Shown here: one piece after another, positions 1 through 7,871 of the stretch
Layout: every line of letters starts with the position of its first letter
Position numbering within the stretch: the first letter of the stretch is position 1
NCBI GenBank assembly: GCA_045561055.1
Contig: JBJKYL010000018.1
Location: forward strand, 1-64,000
From: SMWC01 sp045561055
Lineage (GTDB): Bacteria; Pseudomonadota; Gammaproteobacteria; Steroidobacterales; Rariloculaceae
Reading direction: 5' to 3'
DNA: 64,000 bases
Translations under genes and position numbers: made by a program
Notes under the pieces: generated by a model
Told to the model about the DNA's origin: nothing
Databases searched by the model: none
The model's input: the letters and a program-made list of their open reading frames with translations, nothing else

Positions 1-1
1 G

Positions 2-565
2 GAGAAACTGTGGACGCTAGCGGAGAAGCATACGCCAAGCCGGCGAGTCGCTGAATATACGCAGGGGATCATGGATCTGGGTGCAACCCTCTGTACTCGC
101 AGCAATCCGAGCTGCGACACTTGCCCGCTCAACCGTGACTGCATTGCTCGTGCTACGGGTACCCAAAAGCGGCTGCCAACGCCTAAACCTCGCGAATTAC
201 GGCCACAGCGAAAGGTTTCGGTATTACTTGTGCAGGACAATCAGCAGCGTGTTCTTTTAGAGCGACGGCCTGACGCTGGAATCTGGGGAGGATTGTTCAG
301 TCTTCCGGAGCTTGGTACGGATGAAGATGCGGACGGTTGGTGCGCTCGGTATCTCGGCACCCAGATGTCGAGCAGCCGTTCGTTAGCTCCCATCGATCAT
401 GCGTTCACACATTTCGATCTGTGCATTACACCAATGATTCTTGAGTTGCGAGAAACGCCGTGCAGTGTTGTGGAGGAAGGTGAGTGGCTCTGGTATAAAC
501 CGGCTGATGAAATCGATTTCGGTGTTGCGGCGCCCATTGGTGCGTTGCTCAATTCGCTGATATAA
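2..565 (+). CDS. mutY: A/G-specific adenine DNA glycosylase MutY, C-terminal part (5' end outside window)
   Basis: Base-excision repair enzyme that removes adenine mispaired with 8-oxoguanine. The visible part opens in frame at base 2 with the end of the glycosylase domain (YTQGIMDLGATLC), followed by the four-cysteine [4Fe-4S] loop with spacing C-x6-C-x2-C-x5-C, as in MutY and endonuclease III. After it comes a Nudix-like C-terminal domain (GIWGGLFSLPE, then HAFTHFDL) that senses 8-oxoG. The N-terminal helix-hairpin-helix and catalytic Asp lie upstream of the window. The gene ends 16 bp before yggX, the usual gammaproteobacterial pairing, so the two are probably co-transcribed. Confidence 0.95.
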   Translation, partial: EKLWTLAEKHTPSRRVAEYTQGIMDLGATLCTRSNPSCDTCPLNRDCIARATGTQKRLPTPKPRELRPQRKVSVLLVQDNQQRVLLERRPDAGIWGGLFSLPELGTDEDADGWCARYLGTQMSSSRSLAPIDHAFTHFDLCITPMILELRETPCSVVEEGEWLWYKPADEIDFGVAAPIGALLNSLI

Positions 566-581
566 GTAGGAGAAGGTCTAG

Positions 582-848
582 ATGAGTCGTACCGTGAATT
601 GCGTTTTGTTGGGAATTGAGTCCGAAGGACTAGCTCGGGTGACCTATCCTGGGGAATTGGGACAGCGAATTTTCGAGAACGTGTCAAAGCTTGCATGGCA
701 GCGCTGGCTCAGCCATCAAACGATGCTAATTAACGAATACCGCCTTACGCCGATTGAACCGAAGGCTCGGGAATTTCTCGAGCAGGAAATGGAGAAATTT
801 TTCTTCGGTGGCGGTTCTGAGCGACCGCCCGACTTTGTCGGTGAATAG
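582..848 (+). CDS. yggX: YggX family Fe(2+)-trafficking / oxidative damage protection protein
   Basis: Small 88-residue cytoplasmic protein of the YggX family, linked to protection of iron-sulfur enzymes from oxidative damage. It starts MSRTVNC, with the conserved Cys at residue 7, and carries the family blocks YPGELGQRIFENVSK, WQRWLSHQTMLINEYRL and FLEQEMEKFFF. Length matches the family (about 90). A GGAGAAGG Shine-Dalgarno sits just upstream of the ATG. The position directly after mutY is the same as in E. coli, which supports a shared oxidative-stress role. Confidence 0.95.
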   Translation: MSRTVNCVLLGIESEGLARVTYPGELGQRIFENVSKLAWQRWLSHQTMLINEYRLTPIEPKAREFLEQEMEKFFFGGGSERPPDFVGE

Positions 849-910
849 TAGGCTATTCTTATGTAGGTCGTCGCGAATTAAGACTATACGAGCGACGGCG
901 TCATCACGAT

Positions 911-2863
911 TCAGCGCTGTTGATTCATTCGATTGTCGATGAGATCTCCGACCACTGATGGATCAGCTAATGTTGAGGTGTCGCCGAGTTCACCAAAGTC
1001 ATCTGCTGCAATTTTTCGCAGTATGCGACGCATTATTTTTCCCGAGCGCGTCTTCGGCAGGCCGGGAGCCCATTGTAGCAAGTCCGGTGCTGCAATCGGG
1101 CCGATTTCTTTACGTACCCACTTTACGAGTTCGTCGCGCAATTCTTCGGTAGAGGTTTCATCTGCGTTGAGGGTGACATAGGCATAGATGCCCTGACCTT
1201 TGATGTCATGTGGATAACCGACGACCGCGGCTTCAGCAACCTTCGTGTGAGCAACCAACGCGCTTTCGACCTCTGCTGTGCCCATACGGTGACCAGAAAC
1301 GTTGATGACGTCGTCTATCCGCCCGGTAATCCAGTAATAGCCGTCACCATCCCGGCGAGCACCGTCCCCTGTAAAATATTTCCCGGAGAACTGGCTGAAG
1401 TAAGTGTTGAAAAAGCGTTGATGATCACCATACACGGACCGCATTTGCCCGGGCCAACTGTCGAGCATAACGAGGTTGCCGGTCGCTTCTCCTTCGAGAA
1501 TGTTGCCTTCGTTATCGACGATGGCGGGTCTGATACCGAAGAACGGGCGCGTGGCTGAACCCGGTTTTAGGGCTGTGGCACCGGGTAGAGGGGTGATTAG
1601 AATGCCGCCTGTTTCCGTTTGCCACCAAGTGTCGACGATAGGGCATCGACCTTCGCCGACGACGTGGTAGTACCACTCCCAGGCTTCGGGATTGATTGGT
1701 TCGCCGACAGTGCCGAGAATGCGTAGGGTATCCCGCGACGTTCGGTTTACGGGGGCCGCGCCATCCCGCATCAAGGCCCGAATAGCTGTAGGTGCTGTAT
1801 AGAAAATGTTGACTCGATGTTTATCGACGATCTGCCAGAAGCGGCTCGTGTCGGGATAGTTAGGGACGCCTTCGAACATGAGCGTTGTCGCTCCGTTCGC
1901 TAATGGGCCATAGACGATATAGCTGTGCCCAGTAACCCAGCCGACATCCGCCGTACACCAGTAAATATCACCGTCATGATAGTCAAACACGTAACGATGA
2001 GTTATTGCGGCATAGAGTAGATACCCGGCAGACGTGTGTAAAACCCCTTTCGGTTGACCGGTCGATCCCGATGTATAAAGAATAAATAGAGGGTCTTCGG
2101 CGTTCATCACCTCTGCCGGACAGTTCGTGTCCGCTCGGGCGGTGATATCGTGATACCAATGATCGCGTTCGGTTACCCAATCGGTTTCTCCACCGGTACG
2201 TCGTACGACGACGACTGTCTCTATCTGTTTTTTTGACAGTTTCTCGATAGCAGCGTCAACGTTAGTCTTTAATGGAATCGTCTTTCCGCCGCGCACGCCC
2301 TCGTCCGCCGTAATCACGACGTTGGAGTTACAGTCTTCAATACGGCCTCTGAGTGCTTCCGGTGAGAACCCCCCGAAAACGACTGAGTGAACGGCCCCGA
2401 TTCGGGCGCAGGCTAGCATTGCGATCGTCGCTTCGGGAATCATCGGCATGTAGATAGTGACTCGGTCGCCTTTCTTTACGCCGAGTGACCGCAGCGCGTT
2501 ACCGAGTCGGCATACGCGTTCGTACAAATCGCGGTATGTGATTACGCTACTATCGTCGATATTGTCGCCCTCCCAGATAATAGCGGGCTGTTCGGCGCGT
2601 TCGGCGAGATGGCGATCCAAGCAGTTAGCTGCAACGTTGAGTTGGCCGTCAGCGAACCAGTGGATGTGCAGATCATCAACTGCGTAGGAGATATCTTTAA
2701 CCTGAGTGAATGGCTTCAGCCACTCGAGCGTTTTTGCTTGATCGGCCCAGAAGGTTTCAGGATTTTCAACCGAGTCATTGTAAAGCGCCTTATAACTTTC
2801 CTCGTTGACCCAGGCGCTTTCGGTTACTAAGGAATCTGCCGGATAAACTTTTTCTTCGCTCAT
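911..2863 (-). CDS. acs: Acetyl-CoA synthetase (AMP-forming)
   Basis: Activates acetate with ATP and CoA to acetyl-CoA through an acetyl-AMP intermediate. At 650 residues it is full length. The P-loop-like AMP-binding motif YTSGSTGQPKGVLHT is near residue 265, the adenine and acetyl pocket around VDTWWQTETGG, the hinge region at YWITGRIDDVINVSGHRMG, and the C-terminal catalytic lysine in RSGKIMRRILRKIA, the lysine that is reversibly acetylated in known Acs enzymes. It is convergent with yggX, with about 60 bp between their ends. No cognate actP or regulator lies beside it. Confidence 0.97.
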   Translation of the reverse strand: MSEEKVYPADSLVTESAWVNEESYKALYNDSVENPETFWADQAKTLEWLKPFTQVKDISYAVDDLHIHWFADGQLNVAANCLDRHLAERAEQPAIIWEGDNIDDSSVITYRDLYERVCRLGNALRSLGVKKGDRVTIYMPMIPEATIAMLACARIGAVHSVVFGGFSPEALRGRIEDCNSNVVITADEGVRGGKTIPLKTNVDAAIEKLSKKQIETVVVVRRTGGETDWVTERDHWYHDITARADTNCPAEVMNAEDPLFILYTSGSTGQPKGVLHTSAGYLLYAAITHRYVFDYHDGDIYWCTADVGWVTGHSYIVYGPLANGATTLMFEGVPNYPDTSRFWQIVDKHRVNIFYTAPTAIRALMRDGAAPVNRTSRDTLRILGTVGEPINPEAWEWYYHVVGEGRCPIVDTWWQTETGGILITPLPGATALKPGSATRPFFGIRPAIVDNEGNILEGEATGNLVMLDSWPGQMRSVYGDHQRFFNTYFSQFSGKYFTGDGARRDGDGYYWITGRIDDVINVSGHRMGTAEVESALVAHTKVAEAAVVGYPHDIKGQGIYAYVTLNADETSTEELRDELVKWVRKEIGPIAAPDLLQWAPGLPKTRSGKIMRRILRKIAADDFGELGDTSTLADPSVVGDLIDNRMNQQR

Positions 2864-3112
2864 TTTATTACTAACCCTTTCGTTTGCTAGTGTTATATTC
2901 CGTTGTCAATTTCAAGAGTGACGAAGTCCGTTAGTTCAGGGTTGTTTTCTATAACTTACGATAAGGACGAGTATTGCGTCGACCGAAGCTTGATTGTGGT
3001 CATAGGTCTTTTGTGGTTCGATCAGGTTTTTCTTAATAGATTTGAGATCGAGGGTAGCCAGGGCCTCTAGCGCTGTCAAAACGTTTGTATCGTACGAATG
3101 TGGGCGTCGTTC

Positions 3113-3142
3113 TTGACTACGGTAGAAGCTGACCGGTCTAAT
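3113..3142 (+). promoter_or_regulatory. Probable sigma-70 promoter of tRNA-Phe
   Basis: TTGACT at 3113-3118 and TCTAAT at 3137-3142 are separated by 18 bp and end 17 bp before the tRNA. The bases after the -10 (aacggcga) are G/C rich, as in the discriminators of stringently controlled stable-RNA promoters. Assigned by eye from consensus only. Confidence 0.5.
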
Positions 3143-3159
3143 AACGGCGATCTTGAGAT

Positions 3160-3235
<76 letters not shown>

Positions 3236-3578
3236 TTAACCTATTGATTATAAAGTATTTTTATAGGGGTAGTTAAACCAGTCTCTAAATGACCTGCTCT
3301 ATGTAACCACGCTGTTTCCTTTTGGTGGTGTTGAATCCCTCTCATTTTGCAGCGCAGTTAACTCTGTCGTTCTTGTACGCATAGACCAGCTAAAGGGGCA
3401 GGGCAGAAGGCCATGGCCCCCCATACCCAAATATAACTACTGCTCACACATTTTTAGCCATTTTGAACTGTGAACTAATCTAGGCGTAGTCTTAGAAACC
3501 TAGAGAACTAGAGCTTGAAGCAATCAAACCAGAAGCAGGCTTGGGGAAGTTTTCTTTTAGCATTGCAGGAGAGAGGAA
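3236..3578. other. Non-coding stretch between tRNA-Phe and the Yip1 gene
   Basis: I see no ORF with family resemblance, no clear terminator and no att-like repeat of the tRNA 3' end. The last bases hold a purine-rich ribosome-binding site (GGAGAGAGG, 3569-3577) for the following gene. Confidence 0.6.
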
Positions 3579-4112
3579 ATGACTCGTCTAAAGGACCGTA
3601 TGATTCGTGCTGCAAAACTTGATATCGACCTTTATGAAGAGGTTGAGGCTGATCAAGGGGCACTGCGTCAGGCTATGTTAGTTGTCGTTCTTTCAAGTGT
3701 CGCAGCCGGAATTGGAAGTTTTGGGCAAGGTGGCCTTGGAGGGGTGTTGACCGGGATGATCGTAGCACTTGTCGGATGGTATATCTGGGCCTACCTAACT
3801 TATTTTATTGGCACAAGACTACTTCCAGAACCACAAACCAAAGCAGATCACGGTGAGTTATTGCGCACGATTGGTTTTTCAAGTTCCCCAGGGTTAATTC
3901 GAGTATTAGGAATAATCCCGTGGCTGACAGAAATCGTTTTTCTTGTCGCTTCGATTTGGATGTTGTCGGCTATGGTGATTGCGGTGAGACAAGCGCTTGA
4001 TTATGAGAGCACATGGCGTGCAGTAGGTGTGTGTGTAATCGGCTGGATAGTTCAGACCATCTTCCTCGTGCTCTTGTTTAACTTTCTAGGGGGTGCCACA
4101 CAGCCAGCCTGA
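3579..4112 (+). CDS. Yip1 family multi-pass membrane protein
   Basis: 177-residue integral membrane protein resembling bacterial Yip1-domain (YIP1/DUF1282-like) proteins. After an amphipathic start (MTRLKDRMIRAAKLDIDLYEEVEAD) come about five hydrophobic segments, near residues 30-50, 52-78, 104-122, 118-138 and 150-170. The loop TRLLPEPQTKADHGELLRTIGFSSSPGL and the segment WLTEIVFLVASIWML fit the family pattern. Biochemical function is unknown. A strong GGAGAGAGG lies at the ATG. No operon partner is obvious, since the next reading frame is a relic. Confidence 0.75.
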   Translation: MTRLKDRMIRAAKLDIDLYEEVEADQGALRQAMLVVVLSSVAAGIGSFGQGGLGGVLTGMIVALVGWYIWAYLTYFIGTRLLPEPQTKADHGELLRTIGFSSSPGLIRVLGIIPWLTEIVFLVASIWMLSAMVIAVRQALDYESTWRAVGVCVIGWIVQTIFLVLLFNFLGGATQPA

Positions 4113-4194
4113 CTCAGAATAAACTGGAACTAATGATATGGTTGGGAAACTTCAAAAGACTTGAACGCATCAAGCCAGACTTGGGGAGTTTGTG

Positions 4195-4754
4195 ATGAGA
4201 CCGAATAATAACTTCTAGCCTTCGCCCATTCGGGTGGTGCTTTGTTTTGTTTTCTCTAGTCCTCGTCGCTGGGTGCGGCGGAGGTGGTGGCGGAGGCGCT
4301 CTACTAGTTCTACGCCTGCAGTGACCAATCAGGCTTTCGGTGGAGCTATGACCTTGGTGCAGGTGTGCCTCAAGACTATGCAGAAGCGGTGAAGTGGTTT
4401 CGCCTTGCTGCTGATCAAGGACATGCATCGGCCCAATTCAATCTTGGCAGCATTTATGACGGTGGTGAAGGTGTACCTCAAGACAATGCGGAAGCGGCGA
4501 GATGGTATCGACTTGCTGCTGAACAGGGGAATGCATCAGCCCAAACTAATCTTGGTGTGATGTATTACGAAGGTTCGGGATTACCTAGAGATTATGTGGC
4601 GGCCTATGCGTGGTTCAATATTGCTGCAGCTGCTGGCGTAGAACTTGCCCCTAATAATAGGTTGATCCTAGAACAAGAAATGACCCCTGCCCAAATTGCC
4701 GAAGCACAACAACTCTCTACAGAGATCTTTGAAAGGATTCAGCAGGGGAATTAG
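4195..4754 (+). pseudogene. Sel1-repeat lipoprotein gene broken by three frame changes
   Basis: Three frames have to be joined to read one protein. ATG at 4195 gives MRPNNNF and then a TAG. The next frame gives a signal peptide with lipobox LVLVAGC (Cys codon 4274-4276) and a poly-Gly linker. A third frame gives STSSTPAVTNQAFGGA from 4300. The fourth segment, back in another frame from about 4346, gives YDLGAGVPQDYAEAVKWF and two Sel1 repeats ending at 4754. The intact tail (about 129 residues) could be translated only from a GTG at 4365, without a signal. Sel1 proteins are protein-interaction scaffolds. Either a true relic or homopolymer sequencing errors in the G-rich stretch. Confidence 0.75.
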
Positions 4755-4836
4755 TGAAGTTGGATCTCTGTTAACACTATTATAAAAGCCAGCTACCATG
4801 TAGATGGAGACGATCTTTCAGATTTATTTCTTTCCA

Positions 4837-4854
4837 GCCCGATTTTCATCGGGC
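4837..4854 (+). other. Perfect 7-bp hairpin upstream of the EF-hand gene
   Basis: GCCCGAT (4837-4843), loop TTTC, ATCGGGC (4848-4854). No T-tract follows on either strand, so it does not look like a canonical intrinsic terminator. It may lie in the 5' leader of the EF-hand/sulfatase pair or act as a 3'-end stabiliser of the Sel1 region. Confidence 0.4.
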
Positions 4855-4909
4855 ACGTTAACCTATATAGTAACGACCCCTTACTTAACAACAAACGGAC
4901 AATATAGTT

Positions 4910-5185
4910 ATGAAATCAGTTGGGAAAAAAATGTTACTGCTACTTGCGAGCGGCTTAATCGTCTCGCAGTTTGCACTCGCCCAAGGGGGTATCTCTTTCG
5001 GTGGTCTGGACACTAATTCAGATGGCTCGCTCTCAGTAGAAGAGCTCTCTGATCTATACAATATAGCCGTGGAACGCGGTCGCTCCCCCGCACCTTCGGC
5101 GGAAGACTTTTTTGCGTCTGTGGACACGGACGGGAATGGCGCGGTCAGTGAGGAAGAGTTCGACACGCTTATGTCGAATAGATGA
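4910..5185 (+). CDS. Small exported EF-hand protein
   Basis: 91 residues. A cleavable signal peptide (about residues 1-25, ending QFALAQ) precedes two canonical EF-hand loops: DTNSDGSLSVEEL near residue 34 and DTDGNGAVSEEEF near residue 71, each with Asp/Asn/Ser at the Ca2+ positions and Glu at position 12. It is therefore a probable periplasmic Ca2+-binding protein. Its TGA overlaps the ATG of the sulfatase (ATGATG overlap at 5182-5185), so the two are translationally coupled. Sulfatases bind Ca2+ in the active site, which makes a functional link plausible but unproven. Confidence 0.85.
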   Translation: MKSVGKKMLLLLASGLIVSQFALAQGGISFGGLDTNSDGSLSVEELSDLYNIAVERGRSPAPSAEDFFASVDTDGNGAVSEEEFDTLMSNR

Positions 5186-6630
5186 TGTTTGGCCTCCGGC
5201 TGACTGTTTCGATTTTTGCCAATGTTGGAGTATTTGCGGGAATAATTGCAGCAATTAGCCTCCCAGGTAGTGCGGAGGCTACTCCAAACATCCTATTGAT
5301 CATTGGCGATGACATGGGAGTAGAGACCCTGTCTTCCTACGGTGTCGGGGAGAGTCCGCCGACGACCGCAGCCTTAGATGAGATGGCCCAGGAAGGTGTG
5401 CGATTTACTAACTTTTGGTCACAGCCTATCTGCTCGCCGACTCGGGCGACGATGCTAACTGGCCGATATGGTTTTAGAACTGGTGTCGGAGGACCTATTC
5501 CCCCTCAAGCCTTCGGACCGTGGCCTGACCCGCCAAAAAAGTCAGATGCTGCGCCAGCAGAGTGGATGGTCGAAGGCAGAATCGTAGAGACAGTTACCTG
5601 GGGTTTAACTGAAGATGAATACGCCTTGCCAATGGCGTTTAACGCTAATGATCATCTCGGTTATTCGACGGCGGCCATTGGAAAATGGCACTTGGCAGAT
5701 GCCCGTAACGGATGGTTAGATCATCCGAATCGAGTTGGTTTCGGCCATTTCTCCGGCTTGATTATTGGTGAGCCCCATTCGTATTTCGCCTGGAACAAAA
5801 CGGTAGATGGTAAAACTTCCGGTGCGACCGGATATGCGCCAACAGACAAAGTAGACGATGCAATCGAATGGATCGATGCGCAGGGCGACACCCCGTGGTT
5901 TCTCTGGTTCGCGTTCAATCTGCCGCATATTCCATTCCACCTCCCGCCACCGGCTAGTTTGCAGTCAGATTATTCGGCCCTCGATCCAAGTACTGTCCCG
6001 GACCCAATGTCCAAGCCTCACTTTCGAGCCATGATCGAGGCCATGGACACAGAAATAGCGAGGTTACTGGCGGCCCTGGATCCTGATATTAGAGAAAATA
6101 CGTATGTCATTTTTATGGGCGATAACGGAACTACTGGTAGAACTATTAGCGCGCCGTTCCATCAGGGGAAAAATTCTGTTTACGAAGGCGGTGTTAACGT
6201 GCCGTTAATCGTCACCGGTCCGGGCGTCGAACGCAATGCTATATCCGAGGCGCTTGTAAACTCAACGGATATGTTTTACACGATCATGGAGATGGCAGGT
6301 GTTGATCCGGAAGAGACCGTGCCCGAGGAAATTACAACCGACTCAGTTAGTTTTTTTTCGGCTCTCTCTAATCCGACCGGTCCCTCTCGACGTGAATGGA
6401 TTTACGCTGACGCGTTTAGGGGAAGTGACGGCCGGTCCGATCTTGCGAATTATGCGATACGTGGTGCACGGTACAAACTTCTAAAGTTTCGGGGAGTGGA
6501 AGAGTTCTATGACCTGCAAGCTGACCCCTACGAATCCGACGATCTTCTGCGCGGCGACCTATCTGGTGAGCGGCGCAGCGCATACGAGACCTTGAAGACG
6601 GAGATTCTACGATTAAGGTCAAGCGAGTAG
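5182..6630 (+). CDS. Exported sulfatase (arylsulfatase family, Cys-type)
   Basis: 482-residue type I sulfatase of the alkaline-phosphatase superfamily. An N-terminal signal segment of about 33 residues is followed by NILLIIGDDMG, whose two Asp bind Ca2+, and the sulfatase signature CSPTRATMLTGR at Cys84. That Cys must be converted to formylglycine. GKWHLAD and MGDNGTTG supply further active-site residues. Cys-type sulfatases need a formylglycine-generating enzyme or anSME, neither of which is in the window. The substrate is unknown; marine bacteria use such enzymes on sulfated polysaccharides. It overlaps the EF-hand gene by 4 bp. Confidence 0.9.
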   Translation: MMFGLRLTVSIFANVGVFAGIIAAISLPGSAEATPNILLIIGDDMGVETLSSYGVGESPPTTAALDEMAQEGVRFTNFWSQPICSPTRATMLTGRYGFRTGVGGPIPPQAFGPWPDPPKKSDAAPAEWMVEGRIVETVTWGLTEDEYALPMAFNANDHLGYSTAAIGKWHLADARNGWLDHPNRVGFGHFSGLIIGEPHSYFAWNKTVDGKTSGATGYAPTDKVDDAIEWIDAQGDTPWFLWFAFNLPHIPFHLPPPASLQSDYSALDPSTVPDPMSKPHFRAMIEAMDTEIARLLAALDPDIRENTYVIFMGDNGTTGRTISAPFHQGKNSVYEGGVNVPLIVTGPGVERNAISEALVNSTDMFYTIMEMAGVDPEETVPEEITTDSVSFFSALSNPTGPSRREWIYADAFRGSDGRSDLANYAIRGARYKLLKFRGVEEFYDLQADPYESDDLLRGDLSGERRSAYETLKTEILRLRSSE

Positions 6631-6848
6631 GCTGAGCCCTCAGCTACTAAATCGTCGAGATCAGGGACACGTTCATGATCAGGCGTACCCTGCTGCCTAG
6701 AGGCTGGAAGTCACCGTGCGAGAGGTGCTCGTGTTGCTAACTGCACTAGCTGATCCGTTACCTAGAATCGCGTGTCGGATGATCGATTCGCCTTTTGGTT
6801 ACTATTTAACTCTGAGAGGCATTAGAGGGCCTTGCGTTAGCTGCTTGA

Positions 6849-7634
6849 TCAAGTGACAGTGACTTCAATTTCACCAAGCCCTGCAATACCTACCCGGAGC
6901 ACGTCACCTTTCACAACGAGCCCTATACCCTCAGGCGTCCCCGTCAAAATGATGTCGCCGGCAGCAAGTTCATAATACTGAGATAAAATTGAAATTCCTT
7001 CCGACACTGACCAGCGTTGTAGCTCAAGATTCGAATCCTGTTTGATCTCACCATTGACGCTCAGCCAGATACGGCCGTCTACGGCGTGGCCGTTTGTTTC
7101 GACTGAGTGAAGCGGCCCGCAGGGAGCAGAGTTGTCGAAGGATTTGCTGATTGCCCAAGGACGAGAGAGCCGTTGAGCGTTCTGCTGCAAATCTTGGCGT
7201 GTCATATCCAGCCCAACACCATAGGCGTAGACATGATCCAATGCATCAGCCGGATCGATATTAGTACCACCGCTTTTTAGAGCGACGACCATCTCACCCT
7301 CGTAGCGTAGCGCCTGAGTCATGGGTGGGTAGGGGAACCCATCGCGATAATCGACGACCGCGTCGCGAGGTTTAACAAAGAAGAAAGGCGGATTTACATC
7401 CGGATCGTCGCCGCTCTCGATCGCATGGGCGCGATAATTTCGACCGAGACAATAGACGCGTCGCACTGGGAATCGCTGATCCGATCCATCGATTTCTAAC
7501 GAGACGATGTCTGGGGGATCAATTACGTATTCGGAGCCTTGCGCTGAAGTCTCTTCCGCTATGCATGCAGCAGTTGCAAGAGCGGCGCCCCCGGTCAGAA
7601 AATGGCGTCTATTCGTAGGATTTAAGTTTTGCAT
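6849..7634 (-). CDS. Fumarylacetoacetate hydrolase (FAH) family protein with Tat signal
   Basis: 261 residues. The N-terminus carries a twin-arginine motif NRRHFLTGGAALATAA, so export in folded form is predicted; ATAAC even resembles a weak lipobox. The rest is a standard FAH fold: VYCLGRNYRAHA, the metal-site acidic residues around RYEGEMVVAL and YGVGLDMTRQDLQ, the PWAISKSFDNSAPCGP block, and GDIILTGTPEGIG near the C-terminus. Family members hydrolyse or decarboxylate acylpyruvates and related diketo acids and are normally cytoplasmic, so the signal is odd. It is divergent from the selenoprotein gene. Substrate unknown. Confidence 0.88.
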   Translation of the reverse strand: MQNLNPTNRRHFLTGGAALATAACIAEETSAQGSEYVIDPPDIVSLEIDGSDQRFPVRRVYCLGRNYRAHAIESGDDPDVNPPFFFVKPRDAVVDYRDGFPYPPMTQALRYEGEMVVALKSGGTNIDPADALDHVYAYGVGLDMTRQDLQQNAQRLSRPWAISKSFDNSAPCGPLHSVETNGHAVDGRIWLSVNGEIKQDSNLELQRWSVSEGISILSQYYELAAGDIILTGTPEGIGLVVKGDVLRVGIAGLGEIEVTVT

Positions 7635-7871
7635 GCAAGATTACCCCTCTATAATGTTAATAACAGATAAGGCTATGTGGATATTGGCAGGAATTGGGTT
7701 TACCCTCATATCCTATTGCCCAGTTTTGCTTATTTTACAGTACGCTGGGAATAGCGTCGGCTAGGAAGTCAAGTTATCTATCATTATGGGTGAACGTTGG
7801 ATCCTATGGGTCCATAGCAGTCTTGTAGTGAAGCAAGTTCTAATTTAAAGGTGCTAGAGGTGGAGCAGACT

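Noticed and set aside
4114..4428. Minus-strand ORF opposite the Sel1 region
   Set aside because: Poly-Pro product is the antisense of the poly-Gly linker; no similarity and no ribosome site.
7675..7764. Short hydrophobic ORF (MWILAGIGFTLISYC...) between the FAH gene and the selenoprotein
   Set aside because: 29 codons, no convincing ribosome site and no recognisable family; could be chance in an AT-rich promoter region.
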